A stretch of DNA of 64,000 bases from Chersky-806 sp038252255. Its GTDB lineage: Bacteria > Actinomycetota > Acidimicrobiia > IMCC26256 > JAENVU01. The stretch spans positions 1 through 64,000 of the forward strand of contig JBBSAM010000011.1 of assembly GCA_038252255.1 (NCBI GenBank). Reading direction: 5' to 3'. The notes below the pieces were generated by a model that worked only from the letters and a program-made list of their open reading frames with translations, was not told the origin of the DNA and ran no database searches. This document shows positions 35,428 to 43,734 of the stretch, piece by piece (position 1 is the stretch's first letter; every line of letters starts with the position of its first letter). The translations under genes were made by a program, and so were the position numbers.

Positions 35428-36852
35428 TCAGAGCTGGATGACGACGAGCCGCTCCTCGGTCATCTCGCGCACCGCGTAGTGGGGGCCTTCCTTCGTGTTG
35501 CCGCTGTCCTTCACGCCGCCGTAGGGCATCTGGTCGGTGCGGTACGTGGGCATCTCGTTCACGGTCACGCCGCCGAAGTCCAGGGAGTGCGCGGCTTTCA
35601 GGGCGGCGCCGAGGTCCCGCGTGAACACCGCGGCCTGGAGCCCGTAGCGGCTGTCGTTCGCCAGCGCGAGCGCCTCGTCGAACGAGTCGTAGCCCTGGAC
35701 GCCGACCAGCGGGCCGAAGACCTCTTCCGTGCTGACCTTCATGTCCGGCGTGACGTTCGTGAGGACGGTCGGGGCGAGCACGTCGTCGCGGACCTGGCCG
35801 CCGTACGCGACCTTCGCGCCGTGGCCGGTCGCCTCGTCGATCCACCCCACGATCCGGTCGCGCTCGTTGGGCGCGATCAGTGCCGACACGTCGGTGGCGT
35901 CGTCGAGCGGATCCCCGACGTTCAGCGCCTCGACCAGCGGGACGACCCGCTCGACGAGCGCGTCGCGCACCGAGTGATGGACGTAGACGCGCTGCACCGC
36001 GATGCACGTCTGGCCCGAGTACGCGTAGCCACCTGCGACGATCTTCGCCGCGGCGAGCTCGAGGTCGGCGTCGGGCTCCACGATCACCGGCGCGTTGTTG
36101 CCGAGCTCGAGCCCGACCTTCTTGCGCGGCGCGCGGCCCTTGATGCCCCAGCCGACCGGTGGCGATCCGGTGAACGTGATCATCGCCACGTCGTCGTGGT
36201 CCACGAGTGCGTTGCCCACGGTGCCGCCACCACCGGTGACGACGTTCAGCCAGCCCGGTGGGAGCCCGCACTCGTCGAGCAGGATCTCCGCGAGGAGCAA
36301 CGCCGTGAGCGGGGTCTGCGACGCCGGCTTCAGGACGATCGGGCATCCGGCCGCGATCGCCGGTGCGACCTTGTGGCTCACGAGGTTCAACGGGAAGTTG
36401 AACGGGCTGATCGCGCCGACGACACCGATCGGGACCCGCAGCGTGAAGCCGAGCTTGCCGGCGCCGGCGACGTTGCCTTCCATCGCGATCATCTCGCCGG
36501 TGAGCGTGCGCGCCTCCACCGCGGCGAAGGCGAACGTCCCCACCGCGCGGGCCGCTTCGATGCGCGCCGTCTTGATGGGTTTGGCCGCTTCGCTGGCGAT
36601 GCTCCGAGCGAGCTCTTCGTTGCGCTCACCGATCCGGCGCGACGCCGCGTCGAGGATGTCGGCGCGCTGCCAGGCGGGGAGCTTGTCACCGGCGAGCGCC
36701 TGCTTCGCCGCCTGGACCGCCGCGTCGACCTCGGCCGGACCGGCCTTCGGCACCCGCCCGAGCTCCTTCCCGTCGAAGGGTGCGCGGACGACCACCTCCT
36801 CGTCCGTCGTGACGCGCTCGCTTCCGATGGGGAGGGGATGCAATGTCGTCAT
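35428..36852 (-). CDS. NAD(P)-dependent aldehyde dehydrogenase
   Basis: This 474-residue enzyme is a full-length ALDH. NAD-binding and catalytic landmarks are SPFNFPLNLVSHKVAPAIAAG, ITFTGSPPVGWGIK, KVGLELGNNAPVIVEPDAD (general-base Glu) and YSGQTCIAVQRVYVH (nucleophile Cys), then EVFGPLVGV. The usual ELGGNAP reads ELGNNAP. It oxidises an unknown aldehyde. I chose ATG 36852; the frame is open to 37161 but runs across the tRNA gene there. It is followed, 49 bp on, by the SDR gene on the same strand, so they may share a pathway. Confidence 0.88.
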   Translation of the reverse strand: MTTLHPLPIGSERVTTDEEVVVRAPFDGKELGRVPKAGPAEVDAAVQAAKQALAGDKLPAWQRADILDAASRRIGERNEELARSIASEAAKPIKTARIEAARAVGTFAFAAVEARTLTGEMIAMEGNVAGAGKLGFTLRVPIGVVGAISPFNFPLNLVSHKVAPAIAAGCPIVLKPASQTPLTALLLAEILLDECGLPPGWLNVVTGGGGTVGNALVDHDDVAMITFTGSPPVGWGIKGRAPRKKVGLELGNNAPVIVEPDADLELAAAKIVAGGYAYSGQTCIAVQRVYVHHSVRDALVERVVPLVEALNVGDPLDDATDVSALIAPNERDRIVGWIDEATGHGAKVAYGGQVRDDVLAPTVLTNVTPDMKVSTEEVFGPLVGVQGYDSFDEALALANDSRYGLQAAVFTRDLGAALKAAHSLDFGGVTVNEMPTYRTDQMPYGGVKDSGNTKEGPHYAVREMTEERLVVIQL

Positions 36853-36886
36853 GTCCCCATGGAACCACGCGTGGGATCCCGGCGCG

Positions 36887-37084
36887 TCACGGAGGAGGAA
36901 CGGGTGAGTCGGTCGGGAGACCGGCGGCCCCTGGAGTTGCTGTCCCCGCCAACCGCTCGGCGAGCTGCTGCTCGGACTCGGTGAGCCCGCGCGCCGCAAC
37001 GGAGACGACGGTCCACCCGCCGGCTTCGCGCAGCGCAGCCTCGATCCGGCGGCGGACCTCGCTGCTCGACTCGTTCTCGCACAC
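36887..37084 (-). CDS. Small hypothetical ORF next to tRNA-Arg
   Basis: A 65-codon frame from GTG 37084 reads ESSSEVRRRIEAALREAGGWTVVSVAARG, followed by a Pro-rich tail. It looks like a helix-strand unit, but I do not recognise it. It has no strong Shine-Dalgarno sequence. It starts 48 bp after the 3' end of the tRNA on the same strand. It could be a small gene, a gene fragment or a chance frame. Confidence 0.3.
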   Translation of the reverse strand: MCENESSSEVRRRIEAALREAGGWTVVSVAARGLTESEQQLAERLAGTATPGAAGLPTDSPVPPP

Positions 37085-37131
37085 GAAGACGGTCCGGAAC
37101 CGGGCCGGTACCGCTTCGGTGCGTCAGGGGA

Positions 37132-37204
37132 GCGCCCTCGGCAGGACTCGAACCTGCGCACACGGCTCCGGAGGCCGATGCTCTATCCGCTGAGCTACGA
37201 GGGC
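37132..37204 (-). tRNA. tRNA-Arg (anticodon CCG)
   Basis: A 73-nt cloverleaf is visible on the minus strand. Acceptor GCCCTCG pairs with CGAGGGC, the D arm is GCTC/GAGC, the anticodon loop CTCCGGA has CCG, and the T arm GCAGG-TTCGAGT-CCTGC is intact. The discriminator is G and CCA is not encoded. It reads CGG codons. The T27-T43 pair at the top of the anticodon stem is mismatched. Confidence 0.92.
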
Positions 37205-37316
37205 GGGGCCGGCGAGCGAGTCGACGGCGAGGAGCCAGCGTAGTGGAGAGGGGTGTCGCGTCGACCGGCCTGTGCCAACCGCGCCGGGGCGGCTCGGCTT
37301 TGCGATACTGCCGACG

Positions 37317-38717
37317 ATGGCGCGCGAAGCGGTCGTGGTGGGCGCGGGGCCGAACGGGCTGGTCGGCGCGATCACGCTGGCACGTGCCGGTTGGAGGGTC
37401 CGGGTCATCGAAGCCGAGGACGAGCCGGGCGGGGGCGTGCGCACCGAGGCGCTGACCCTGCCGGGCTTCGCCCACGACGTCTGCTCCGCCGTGCATCCCA
37501 TGGCGCTGGCCTCGATCGCGCTCGCGGGACTCGAGGTGGACTGGGTCCAGCCCGACGCGCCGCTGGCACATCCCCTCGACGGCGGTCGCGCCATGGTGGT
37601 CGAGCGCAGCGTCGATGCCACCGCGGCGAGCTTCGGTGAGGACGGTGCTGCGTACCAGTCACTCATGACGCGGATCGTGGAGGGCCACGCCTCCATCACG
37701 GATGCCGTCCTCTCGCCGCGCCGCATCCCGCGCCCGTCGGCGGCCCTCGTCGACTACGGCGTGGTCGGGGTTCGCTCGGCTACGTCGCTGGCCCGGGCCA
37801 AGTTCGAGACACAAGGGGTGCAGGCGTTGATGGGCGGACTCGCGGCGCACTCGGTGCTCCCACTCGACGCGCCGCTCACCGCCGGAGTCGGCCTGCTCCT
37901 CGGGCTGCTGGCGCACGCCGTCGGCTGGCCGATCGCGCGCGGTGGCTCACAGGCGATCGCCGGCGCGCTGGTAGCCGAGCTCGAAGCGGCGGGAGGTGAG
38001 GTGCAGACCGGGACGCGCGTGCGCTCTCTCGACGAGCTGGGTGACCCCGACGCGATCGTCCTCGACCTCACACCGGCCCAGGTCCTCGCGGTGGCCGGCT
38101 CCGAGCTCCCGGCCCGCTACCGGCGGGCGCTCACCCGCTACCGCTACGGCCCGGGTGTCTGCAAGGTCGACTGGGCCCTCGACGGACCGATCCCCTGGAG
38201 CGCGCCGGAGGTCAGCCGGGCGGTCACGGTCCACGTCGGCGGAACCCTGGAGGAGATCACGGCCGCCGAGGCCGATCCCCACGCGGGTCGTCACGCGGCG
38301 AGGCCGTTCGTCCTGCTCGTGCAGGCGACGGTGGCCGACCCCACCCGCGCGCCGGAGGGCAAGCACACCGGCTGGGCCTACTGCCACGTGCCGTCAGGGT
38401 CCACCGAGGACCGCAGCGGGGCGATCGAAGCGCAGGTCGAGCGGTTCGCGCCCGGCTTTCGCGATCGGATCCTGGCCCGCAACGTGCTCACCGCGGCGGC
38501 GGTCGAGGCGCGGGATCCGAACCGAGTCGGCGGCGACATCGGTGGTGGTGTCATCGATTGGCGTCAGCTGCTCGCCCGGCCGACGCTGTCGGAGTGGCCG
38601 TGGGTCACTCCACGGCGCGGCCTCTATCTCTGCTCGTCCGCGACCCCGCCGGGCGGCGGTGTGCACGGCATGTGTGGCTGGCACGCCGCGCACGCGGTGC
38701 TGCGTCGCCAGCGCTGA
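37317..38717 (+). CDS. FAD-dependent oxidoreductase, phytoene-desaturase-like
   Basis: This 466-residue flavoprotein starts with the dinucleotide loop VVVGAGPNGLVGAITLARAGWRVRVIEAEDEPGGGVRTE (about 5-44) and ends with the second FAD motif GLYLCSSATPPGGGVHGMCGWHAAHAVL. This is the layout of the carotenoid desaturase/CrtI and NAD(P)/FAD amine-oxidase-like group. The substrate is unknown, and there are no carotenoid genes nearby. ATG 37317 follows GATACT by 7 nt. It is convergent with the hypothetical gene at 38726. Confidence 0.82.
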   Translation: MAREAVVVGAGPNGLVGAITLARAGWRVRVIEAEDEPGGGVRTEALTLPGFAHDVCSAVHPMALASIALAGLEVDWVQPDAPLAHPLDGGRAMVVERSVDATAASFGEDGAAYQSLMTRIVEGHASITDAVLSPRRIPRPSAALVDYGVVGVRSATSLARAKFETQGVQALMGGLAAHSVLPLDAPLTAGVGLLLGLLAHAVGWPIARGGSQAIAGALVAELEAAGGEVQTGTRVRSLDELGDPDAIVLDLTPAQVLAVAGSELPARYRRALTRYRYGPGVCKVDWALDGPIPWSAPEVSRAVTVHVGGTLEEITAAEADPHAGRHAARPFVLLVQATVADPTRAPEGKHTGWAYCHVPSGSTEDRSGAIEAQVERFAPGFRDRILARNVLTAAAVEARDPNRVGGDIGGGVIDWRQLLARPTLSEWPWVTPRRGLYLCSSATPPGGGVHGMCGWHAAHAVLRRQR

Positions 38718-38725
38718 GGCTCGCC

Positions 38726-39550
38726 TCAGCCCGGATCAGGTTCGTCGGAGCCGTCGGAGTCGTCGGCCGCATCGGCGAGGTGCTGCGACATCGACCGGTT
38801 GAGCGCGTGCAACGCGGCGCGGGCCGCGGCTTCGATCGCGCTGGCACCGGATGCGATGCCCAACCGTCGCGAGTTGTCCGGCGCCGTGAGCTCACACGCG
38901 ACGAGGTGCGAATCGTGGCCCCGCTCGTCGTTCAGCACACGTGCCCACGACGGCGTGAATTCGAGCTTCGGTGCGAACATCTTCAGGCCGTCGACCATCG
39001 CCTCGACCACCGCGAGGATCCCGTTGCTGGCGACGGCGCGCCCGATGACCCGGCGGCCCTCGAACGTCAGGTGCACCTCGAGCTCGTCGGTGTCGGGGAA
39101 CGTGAGGACCGCGAGCAGCCGCACCCGACCGCGGGCGTCTTCCTCCCGGGGCGACGCCGCGGGAGGGTGGATCGCCCCCACGACCGCGGCCGGCTTGACG
39201 GCCGGGCCCGCGGGCTCGTCACCGTTCTCGGTTGCTTCCGTCCACCCGTCGCCTTCGCCGGGCGCCTCCTCGACCCCGGCCATCGTCTCGAGCGCGCCGC
39301 CCGCCTGCGGCGTCGCGGACGGGACCTCGTCACGCGGCGCGGGAACGACGCGCCACCGCACGACCTCGAGCGCGACCGGCTTGTCCGAGTGCCGGTAGGC
39401 GATGCGCGTGGCTTGGAGCGGCAGGTTCGCCGGCGGGTTGTCCCCACTCACCTGGAGCTGGATCAGGAGGACGTCGTCGCGTTCGGTGAATCCCGCGGCA
39501 CGGACGCCCGGCAGCTTGCGCAGCTCGAGCTCGAGATCGTTGACGTTCAC
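38726..39550 (-). CDS. Hypothetical protein coupled to a diguanylate cyclase
   Basis: This 274-residue soluble protein has a small N-terminal alpha/beta domain (LELELRKLPGVRAAGFTERDDVLLIQLQV), a Pro/Glu-rich linker (about 75-135) and a C-terminal alpha/beta domain (VHLTFEGRRVIGRAVASNGILAVVEAMVDGL ... AIEAAARAALHAL). I do not recognise the family. Its ATG overlaps the stop of the GGDEF gene by 4 nt, so the two are translated together and may act together, for example as an effector or regulator. The C-terminal domain has the feel of a small-molecule-binding dimer domain, but that is a guess. Confidence 0.7.
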   Translation of the reverse strand: MNVNDLELELRKLPGVRAAGFTERDDVLLIQLQVSGDNPPANLPLQATRIAYRHSDKPVALEVVRWRVVPAPRDEVPSATPQAGGALETMAGVEEAPGEGDGWTEATENGDEPAGPAVKPAAVVGAIHPPAASPREEDARGRVRLLAVLTFPDTDELEVHLTFEGRRVIGRAVASNGILAVVEAMVDGLKMFAPKLEFTPSWARVLNDERGHDSHLVACELTAPDNSRRLGIASGASAIEAAARAALHALNRSMSQHLADAADDSDGSDEPDPG

Positions 39551-40515
39551 TCCGCCCGCCCCGGGCTCATCCGCGCGTTCTTGGCTTCGTAGAGCCTCGC
39601 GTCAGCCAGCTTGAACAGGCTCTCCATGTCGTCCGCTTCGGACGGGCACTGGGCGACGCCGTAGGAGAACGCCGGGCACGGCCGGTCGCCGAGCTGCGAG
39701 GAGCCGATGCGCTCGAGGAGCGCGGGGACGTCATCGGGCTCGGTGTTGGGCAGGATGATCGCGAACTCGTCGCCGCCGATGCGCGCTGCGTTGTCACCGA
39801 ATCGCAGGACCCGGCGGAAGCGCTCGCCGAGGGCCTGCAACGCAGAGTCGCCGGCCGCATGCCCCTGCTCGTCGTTGATCGTCTTCAAGTCGTCAAGGTC
39901 GATGACGACGAGGCTGAAGGGCCAGTGGTACCGGAGGCTCCGGGCGACCGCCATCTCGAGCAGCCGGTCGAAGCTGCGGCGCTCGAAGAGGGCGGTGAGC
40001 GGGTCGTGCCACGAGTCGTACCGCAGGACCTCCATGCGCAGCGCGACGACGCAGAGGCTGGTGACGAGCGACGCGTCGACGGCCGCGGCTTCGAGCGGCG
40101 GGTCGGTGTAGAGACCCGGGGAGGCATCGAGCAGGGCCTCTCCACCCGGGTCGTCGAGCGGCTTGCGGCCGGCCCGGAAGACCTGGCGCCCGAGCCCCGG
40201 CTCCTCGATGACGATCGCGGCGTCGTGGAGCGCGTAGCTCTCGACCAGGCCGTCGAGCGCCCGATAGATGATCCCGAGGCCGGACTGGTTGGTGGCCAGC
40301 TCGGCGACGAGCTCAGTCCCCAGGTCCGGCACGTTGGTCTCCTTGCCGTTGGTCTCCTCCGCCGCAGAGGCATCCGATCCGGAGTCCGGGCTCTGCTCGG
40401 CCAGCTCCTCGGCGGGCCGGGCCGGGAAGTGGTGCTCGACCGGATGCGGCTCCCGGTCGTGGCCATCCGGGAGGAGTGCCGCCAGGCCGCGGCCGAGTCC
40501 TCCTGATCGCCTCAC
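39547..40515 (-). CDS. Diguanylate cyclase with ParB-like N-terminal motif
   Basis: This 322-residue protein has an intact GGDEF domain: DSWHDPLTALFERRSF at 167-182, metal Asp206 in VIDLDDLKTIND, GGDEF at 247-251 and an inhibitory I-site RFGD (Arg238, Asp241) five residues before it. It should make cyclic di-GMP with product feedback. Residues 70-160 look like a small GAF-type sensor. The N-terminus reads RSGGLGRGLAALLPDG, very close to the GLGRGLxALIP leader by which ParB proteins contact ParA. No membrane segment is present. GTG 40515 has GGGAGG upstream. A cluster of inverted repeats lies 54 bp before the start. Confidence 0.85.
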   Translation of the reverse strand: MRRSGGLGRGLAALLPDGHDREPHPVEHHFPARPAEELAEQSPDSGSDASAAEETNGKETNVPDLGTELVAELATNQSGLGIIYRALDGLVESYALHDAAIVIEEPGLGRQVFRAGRKPLDDPGGEALLDASPGLYTDPPLEAAAVDASLVTSLCVVALRMEVLRYDSWHDPLTALFERRSFDRLLEMAVARSLRYHWPFSLVVIDLDDLKTINDEQGHAAGDSALQALGERFRRVLRFGDNAARIGGDEFAIILPNTEPDDVPALLERIGSSQLGDRPCPAFSYGVAQCPSEADDMESLFKLADARLYEAKNARMSPGRAE

Positions 40516-40568
40516 GTGCTTCCTCCCTCGACCGTGACCCGTGTTTCACGCCCCGGTGCCCCATATGT

Positions 40569-40595
40569 CCGACAAGTCGGCGGAACCGCCCGGTT
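40569..40595. promoter_or_regulatory. Three overlapping perfect inverted repeats
   Basis: CCGAC-AA-GTCGG (40569-40580), GGCGG-AA-CCGCC (40579-40590) and AACCG-CC-CGGTT (40584-40595) overlap within 27 bp, so they cannot all form at once. They lie in the 195-bp divergent region between the diguanylate cyclase and argS. They may be stacked operators or competing hairpins in the cyclase leader. No other feature is seen in this region apart from the GGGAGG ribosome site for the cyclase. Confidence 0.5.
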
Positions 40596-40710
40596 CTGCA
40601 CATTAGTGGCCACCGAGCGTGCCCGCGCCTGATCTCGCGGGAAAGGGCCCGAAGACCCAGGGTGACTGTGCGATGCTGACGCGTCCGCCGGCGCGTGCTC
40701 ACCACGCACC

Positions 40711-42420
40711 GTGACGGCCGCATCCGCCCCGAGCCAGGTCCCCGAGCCTCCCCTTGAGCAGCCCGTGATCGCCGAGCAGATTGCCGACGCTCTGCGCGCC
40801 GCGCTCGCTGCCGCCGGGCTACCCGAGCCGGCGCGCCTCGAGGTCGTGCCGACGACCCAGCGCGAGCACGGCGACCTCCAGTCGAATGTCGCGCTCACGC
40901 TCCAGAAGGACGTCGGGGCCAGTGGCCGGGAGATCGCCGGCCGCATCGTTGCCGCGCTCGAGGCCAGCCCGCCGCGGCACGTCGAGCGGATCGAGGTGGC
41001 GGGCCCGGGCTTCATCAACTTCTTCCTCGCGCCGACCTGGTTGCACGAAGTGCTGAGCGACGTGGTCGCAGCAGGCGAGGTCTACGGAAGAGGTCGTTCC
41101 TACGAAGGCTTGCGCGTAAACCTCGAGTTCGTATCCGTGAACCCCACCGGACCACTCCACGCCGGCGGTGGGCGCTGGGTCGCGGTCGGCGACGCGATCG
41201 CCAACCTCCTCGCGGCGCAGGGCGCAGTCGTGCACCGCGAGTACTACCTCAACGACGCGGGGAACCAGCTCGACACGTTTGGTGCGTCGCTCTTCGCACG
41301 CTACGAGGGCCGGGAGCCGCCCGAGGACGGCTACCAAGGCGCGTACATGATCGAGATGGCCGAGCGGATGCGCGCGGAGCTCGGTGGCGGCGTGACCGAG
41401 GACGAGGCGAGGGAGTGGGGGCTCCGCGACGCGGTCGCGCAGCTGCAGGACGACCTCGGGCGCATCGGTGTGCACTTCGACACCTGGTTCTCCGAGCGCA
41501 CGCTTCACGAGCAGGGAAAGGTCGCGGTCGTCCTCTCGCGCCTCGCCGCGGGCGGGTTCACCTACGAGCGGGACGGCGCGACCTGGTTGCGGAGCGAGGA
41601 CCTCGGCGACCAGCGCGACCGCGTGCTGGTGCGATCGGACGGCAGCACGACCTATCTCTGCAACGACTTCGCCTACCACCTCGACAAGATCGAGCGGGGC
41701 TGGGAGCACCTCATCGACATCTGGGGCTCCGACCATCACGGGCAGGTGAGGTCGCTCCAGGTCGGGATGTGCGCGCTCGGGGTCGGGACCGTCGAGGAGC
41801 CGGAGCCCGAGATCATCCTCGGCCAGTTCGTGACGCTTGTTCGTGAAGGCGAGACGGTGCGGTTGTCGAAGCGGACGGGGAACATCGTGACGCTCGCCGA
41901 CATCCTGGACGAGGTGGATCCCGACGTCGCCCGGTTGACGTTCCTGTTGCAGGGGATCGACACGACCCAGACGTTCGACCTCGACCTCGTCACGTCACAG
42001 TCGCGCGAGAACCCCGTGTACTACGTGCAGTACGCACACGCGCGGGTTGCATCGATCGCGCGCAAGGCCGCCGAGCGCGGCATCACCCGCGGTCCGCTCG
42101 ACGCGACGGATCTCTCCCTGCTCGTGCACGAGCGCGAGCTCGACCTGCTGCGGTCGCTCGCCGAGTATCCCGAGGTGCTCGAACGGGCGGCGATCCTGCG
42201 CGCGCCGCATCGCGTCGCGACCTGGGTGCGCGAGTTCGCGGGCCGGTTCCACGGCTTCTACCGTGACTGCCGGGTCATCACCGACGACGCCGCGCTCACC
42301 CAGGCCCGGCTGTGGCTGACGGAGGCGTGCCGGATCGGCTTGGCGGACGCGCTCGGCATCCTCGGCGTCAGCGCGCCCGACGTGATGGAGCGGCTCGACG
42401 ACGAGGACGAGCCGGAGTGA
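40711..42420 (+). CDS. argS: Arginyl-tRNA synthetase
   Basis: This 569-residue class I synthetase has the N-terminal Add1 domain (about 1-115), a HIGH-type motif in NPTGPLHAGGGRW (about 148-160), the Rossmann core, a KMSKS-type RLSKRTGNIV (about 387-396) and a C-terminal anticodon-binding helix bundle ending DALGILGVSAPDVMERL. It charges tRNA-Arg; a tRNA-Arg gene lies 3.5 kb away. The GTG start at 40711 has no evident Shine-Dalgarno sequence. It opens the argS-lysA-hom-thrC cluster and overlaps lysA by 4 nt. Confidence 0.95.
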   Translation: MTAASAPSQVPEPPLEQPVIAEQIADALRAALAAAGLPEPARLEVVPTTQREHGDLQSNVALTLQKDVGASGREIAGRIVAALEASPPRHVERIEVAGPGFINFFLAPTWLHEVLSDVVAAGEVYGRGRSYEGLRVNLEFVSVNPTGPLHAGGGRWVAVGDAIANLLAAQGAVVHREYYLNDAGNQLDTFGASLFARYEGREPPEDGYQGAYMIEMAERMRAELGGGVTEDEAREWGLRDAVAQLQDDLGRIGVHFDTWFSERTLHEQGKVAVVLSRLAAGGFTYERDGATWLRSEDLGDQRDRVLVRSDGSTTYLCNDFAYHLDKIERGWEHLIDIWGSDHHGQVRSLQVGMCALGVGTVEEPEPEIILGQFVTLVREGETVRLSKRTGNIVTLADILDEVDPDVARLTFLLQGIDTTQTFDLDLVTSQSRENPVYYVQYAHARVASIARKAAERGITRGPLDATDLSLLVHERELDLLRSLAEYPEVLERAAILRAPHRVATWVREFAGRFHGFYRDCRVITDDAALTQARLWLTEACRIGLADALGILGVSAPDVMERLDDEDEPE

Positions 42421-43670
42421 CCGACGCTCCGGACGCCCCGATCGACCAGTCGCTCGTTCCGCCGGGCCTGCTCGAGCTCGATCTCGACCGCCTGGCCGCC
42501 GAGCACGGGACTCCGCTCTTCGTCTACGACGAGGACTTCCTGCGGGCCCGGTGCCGGGAGTTCGCCCGCCATTTCGGCGCGGCCAACGTGGCGTACGCGG
42601 GCAAGGCGTTCCTGTGCCTCGCGATGGCCCGGCTCGTCGACGAGGAGGGCCTCAGCCTGGACGTGGCGACCGGCGGGGAGCTGCACGTCGCGCTGCGCAG
42701 CGGCTTCCCGGCCGAGCGACTCGTGTTCCACGGCAACAACAAGAGCGAGGAAGAGATCATCGCCGCGCGTGATGCCGGTGTAGGGATCGTGGTTGCGGAC
42801 TCGTTCACCGAGATCGAGCGGCTGGAGCGCCTCGGCTTCGGCGGGCGGGTCTTCATCCGCGCGACTCCCGGTGTCGAGGCGCACACCCACGAGTACATCG
42901 AGACCGGGACCGAACGTTCGAAGTTCGGGTTCTCCGTGTCTCGCGGTGACGCACTCGCGGCGGTGCGACAGGTCGTGGACTCGCCTTCGCTGACGTTCGG
43001 GGGCATCCACTGCCACATCGGCTCGCAGGTGTTCCGGCTCGACTCGTGCGCGAAGGCCGCCGCGGTCGTCGTCGAGTTCGCGGACCGGTGCGAGCGCGAG
43101 ACCGGCGTCGTCGTCTCGGTGCTCAACCTCGGCGGCGGGTTGGGGGCGCGGTACCTGTCGACGGATCCGGTCATGGACGTGGGGGAGTACGCGCAGGTGC
43201 TGCACGACGCGGTCGGCGAACGCACGGTGATGGTCGAACCGGGCCGGGCGATCGCCGGTGCGGCGGGCATCACCGTGTACCGGGTCGGGACGGTGAAGCA
43301 GAGCGGGGACTCCGCCACCTACGTCGCCGTCGACGGCGGGATGAGCGACAACCCGCGCCCCGTCCTGTACGGCGCGGGATACGAGGCGTACCTGCCCGCG
43401 CGGATCGACGCCGCGCGACCGCTCGTCGCCTCGATCGCGGGGAAGCACTGCGAGCAGGGCGACGTGATCGTCGTGGACGCGCACCTGCCGGCATCGGTGG
43501 CGGCCGGTGACCTGTTGGTGACCCCGGTGACGGGGGCCTACGGCTACGCGATGGCGAGCAACTACAACAAGGTGCCGCGCCCGGCCACCGTCTTCGTTCG
43601 AGGCGGGCGGGCGAGGGTCGTCATCGGCCGCGAGACCCTCGACGATCTGCTGCGGCTGGACCAGCGGTGA
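42417..43670 (+). CDS. lysA: Diaminopimelate decarboxylase
   Basis: This 417-residue PLP enzyme of the alanine-racemase-fold group performs the last step of lysine synthesis. Landmarks are NVAYAGKAFLC (PLP Lys near residue 60), GGIHCHIGSQVF (His), NLGGGLGARY, VMVEPGRAIAG and, near the end, GAYGYAMASNYNKVPRPA. The GTG start overlaps the argS stop (GTGA), so translation is coupled. The argS-lysA order is conserved in actinobacteria. Confidence 0.95.
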   Translation: MTDAPDAPIDQSLVPPGLLELDLDRLAAEHGTPLFVYDEDFLRARCREFARHFGAANVAYAGKAFLCLAMARLVDEEGLSLDVATGGELHVALRSGFPAERLVFHGNNKSEEEIIAARDAGVGIVVADSFTEIERLERLGFGGRVFIRATPGVEAHTHEYIETGTERSKFGFSVSRGDALAAVRQVVDSPSLTFGGIHCHIGSQVFRLDSCAKAAAVVVEFADRCERETGVVVSVLNLGGGLGARYLSTDPVMDVGEYAQVLHDAVGERTVMVEPGRAIAGAAGITVYRVGTVKQSGDSATYVAVDGGMSDNPRPVLYGAGYEAYLPARIDAARPLVASIAGKHCEQGDVIVVDAHLPASVAAGDLLVTPVTGAYGYAMASNYNKVPRPATVFVRGGRARVVIGRETLDDLLRLDQR

Positions 43671-43734
43671 TGGTTGCTCTCGGCCCGCTGCCGCTGCGCC
43701 AGACTGGTGCGCGACAGGACAGGGGATGCATTTC

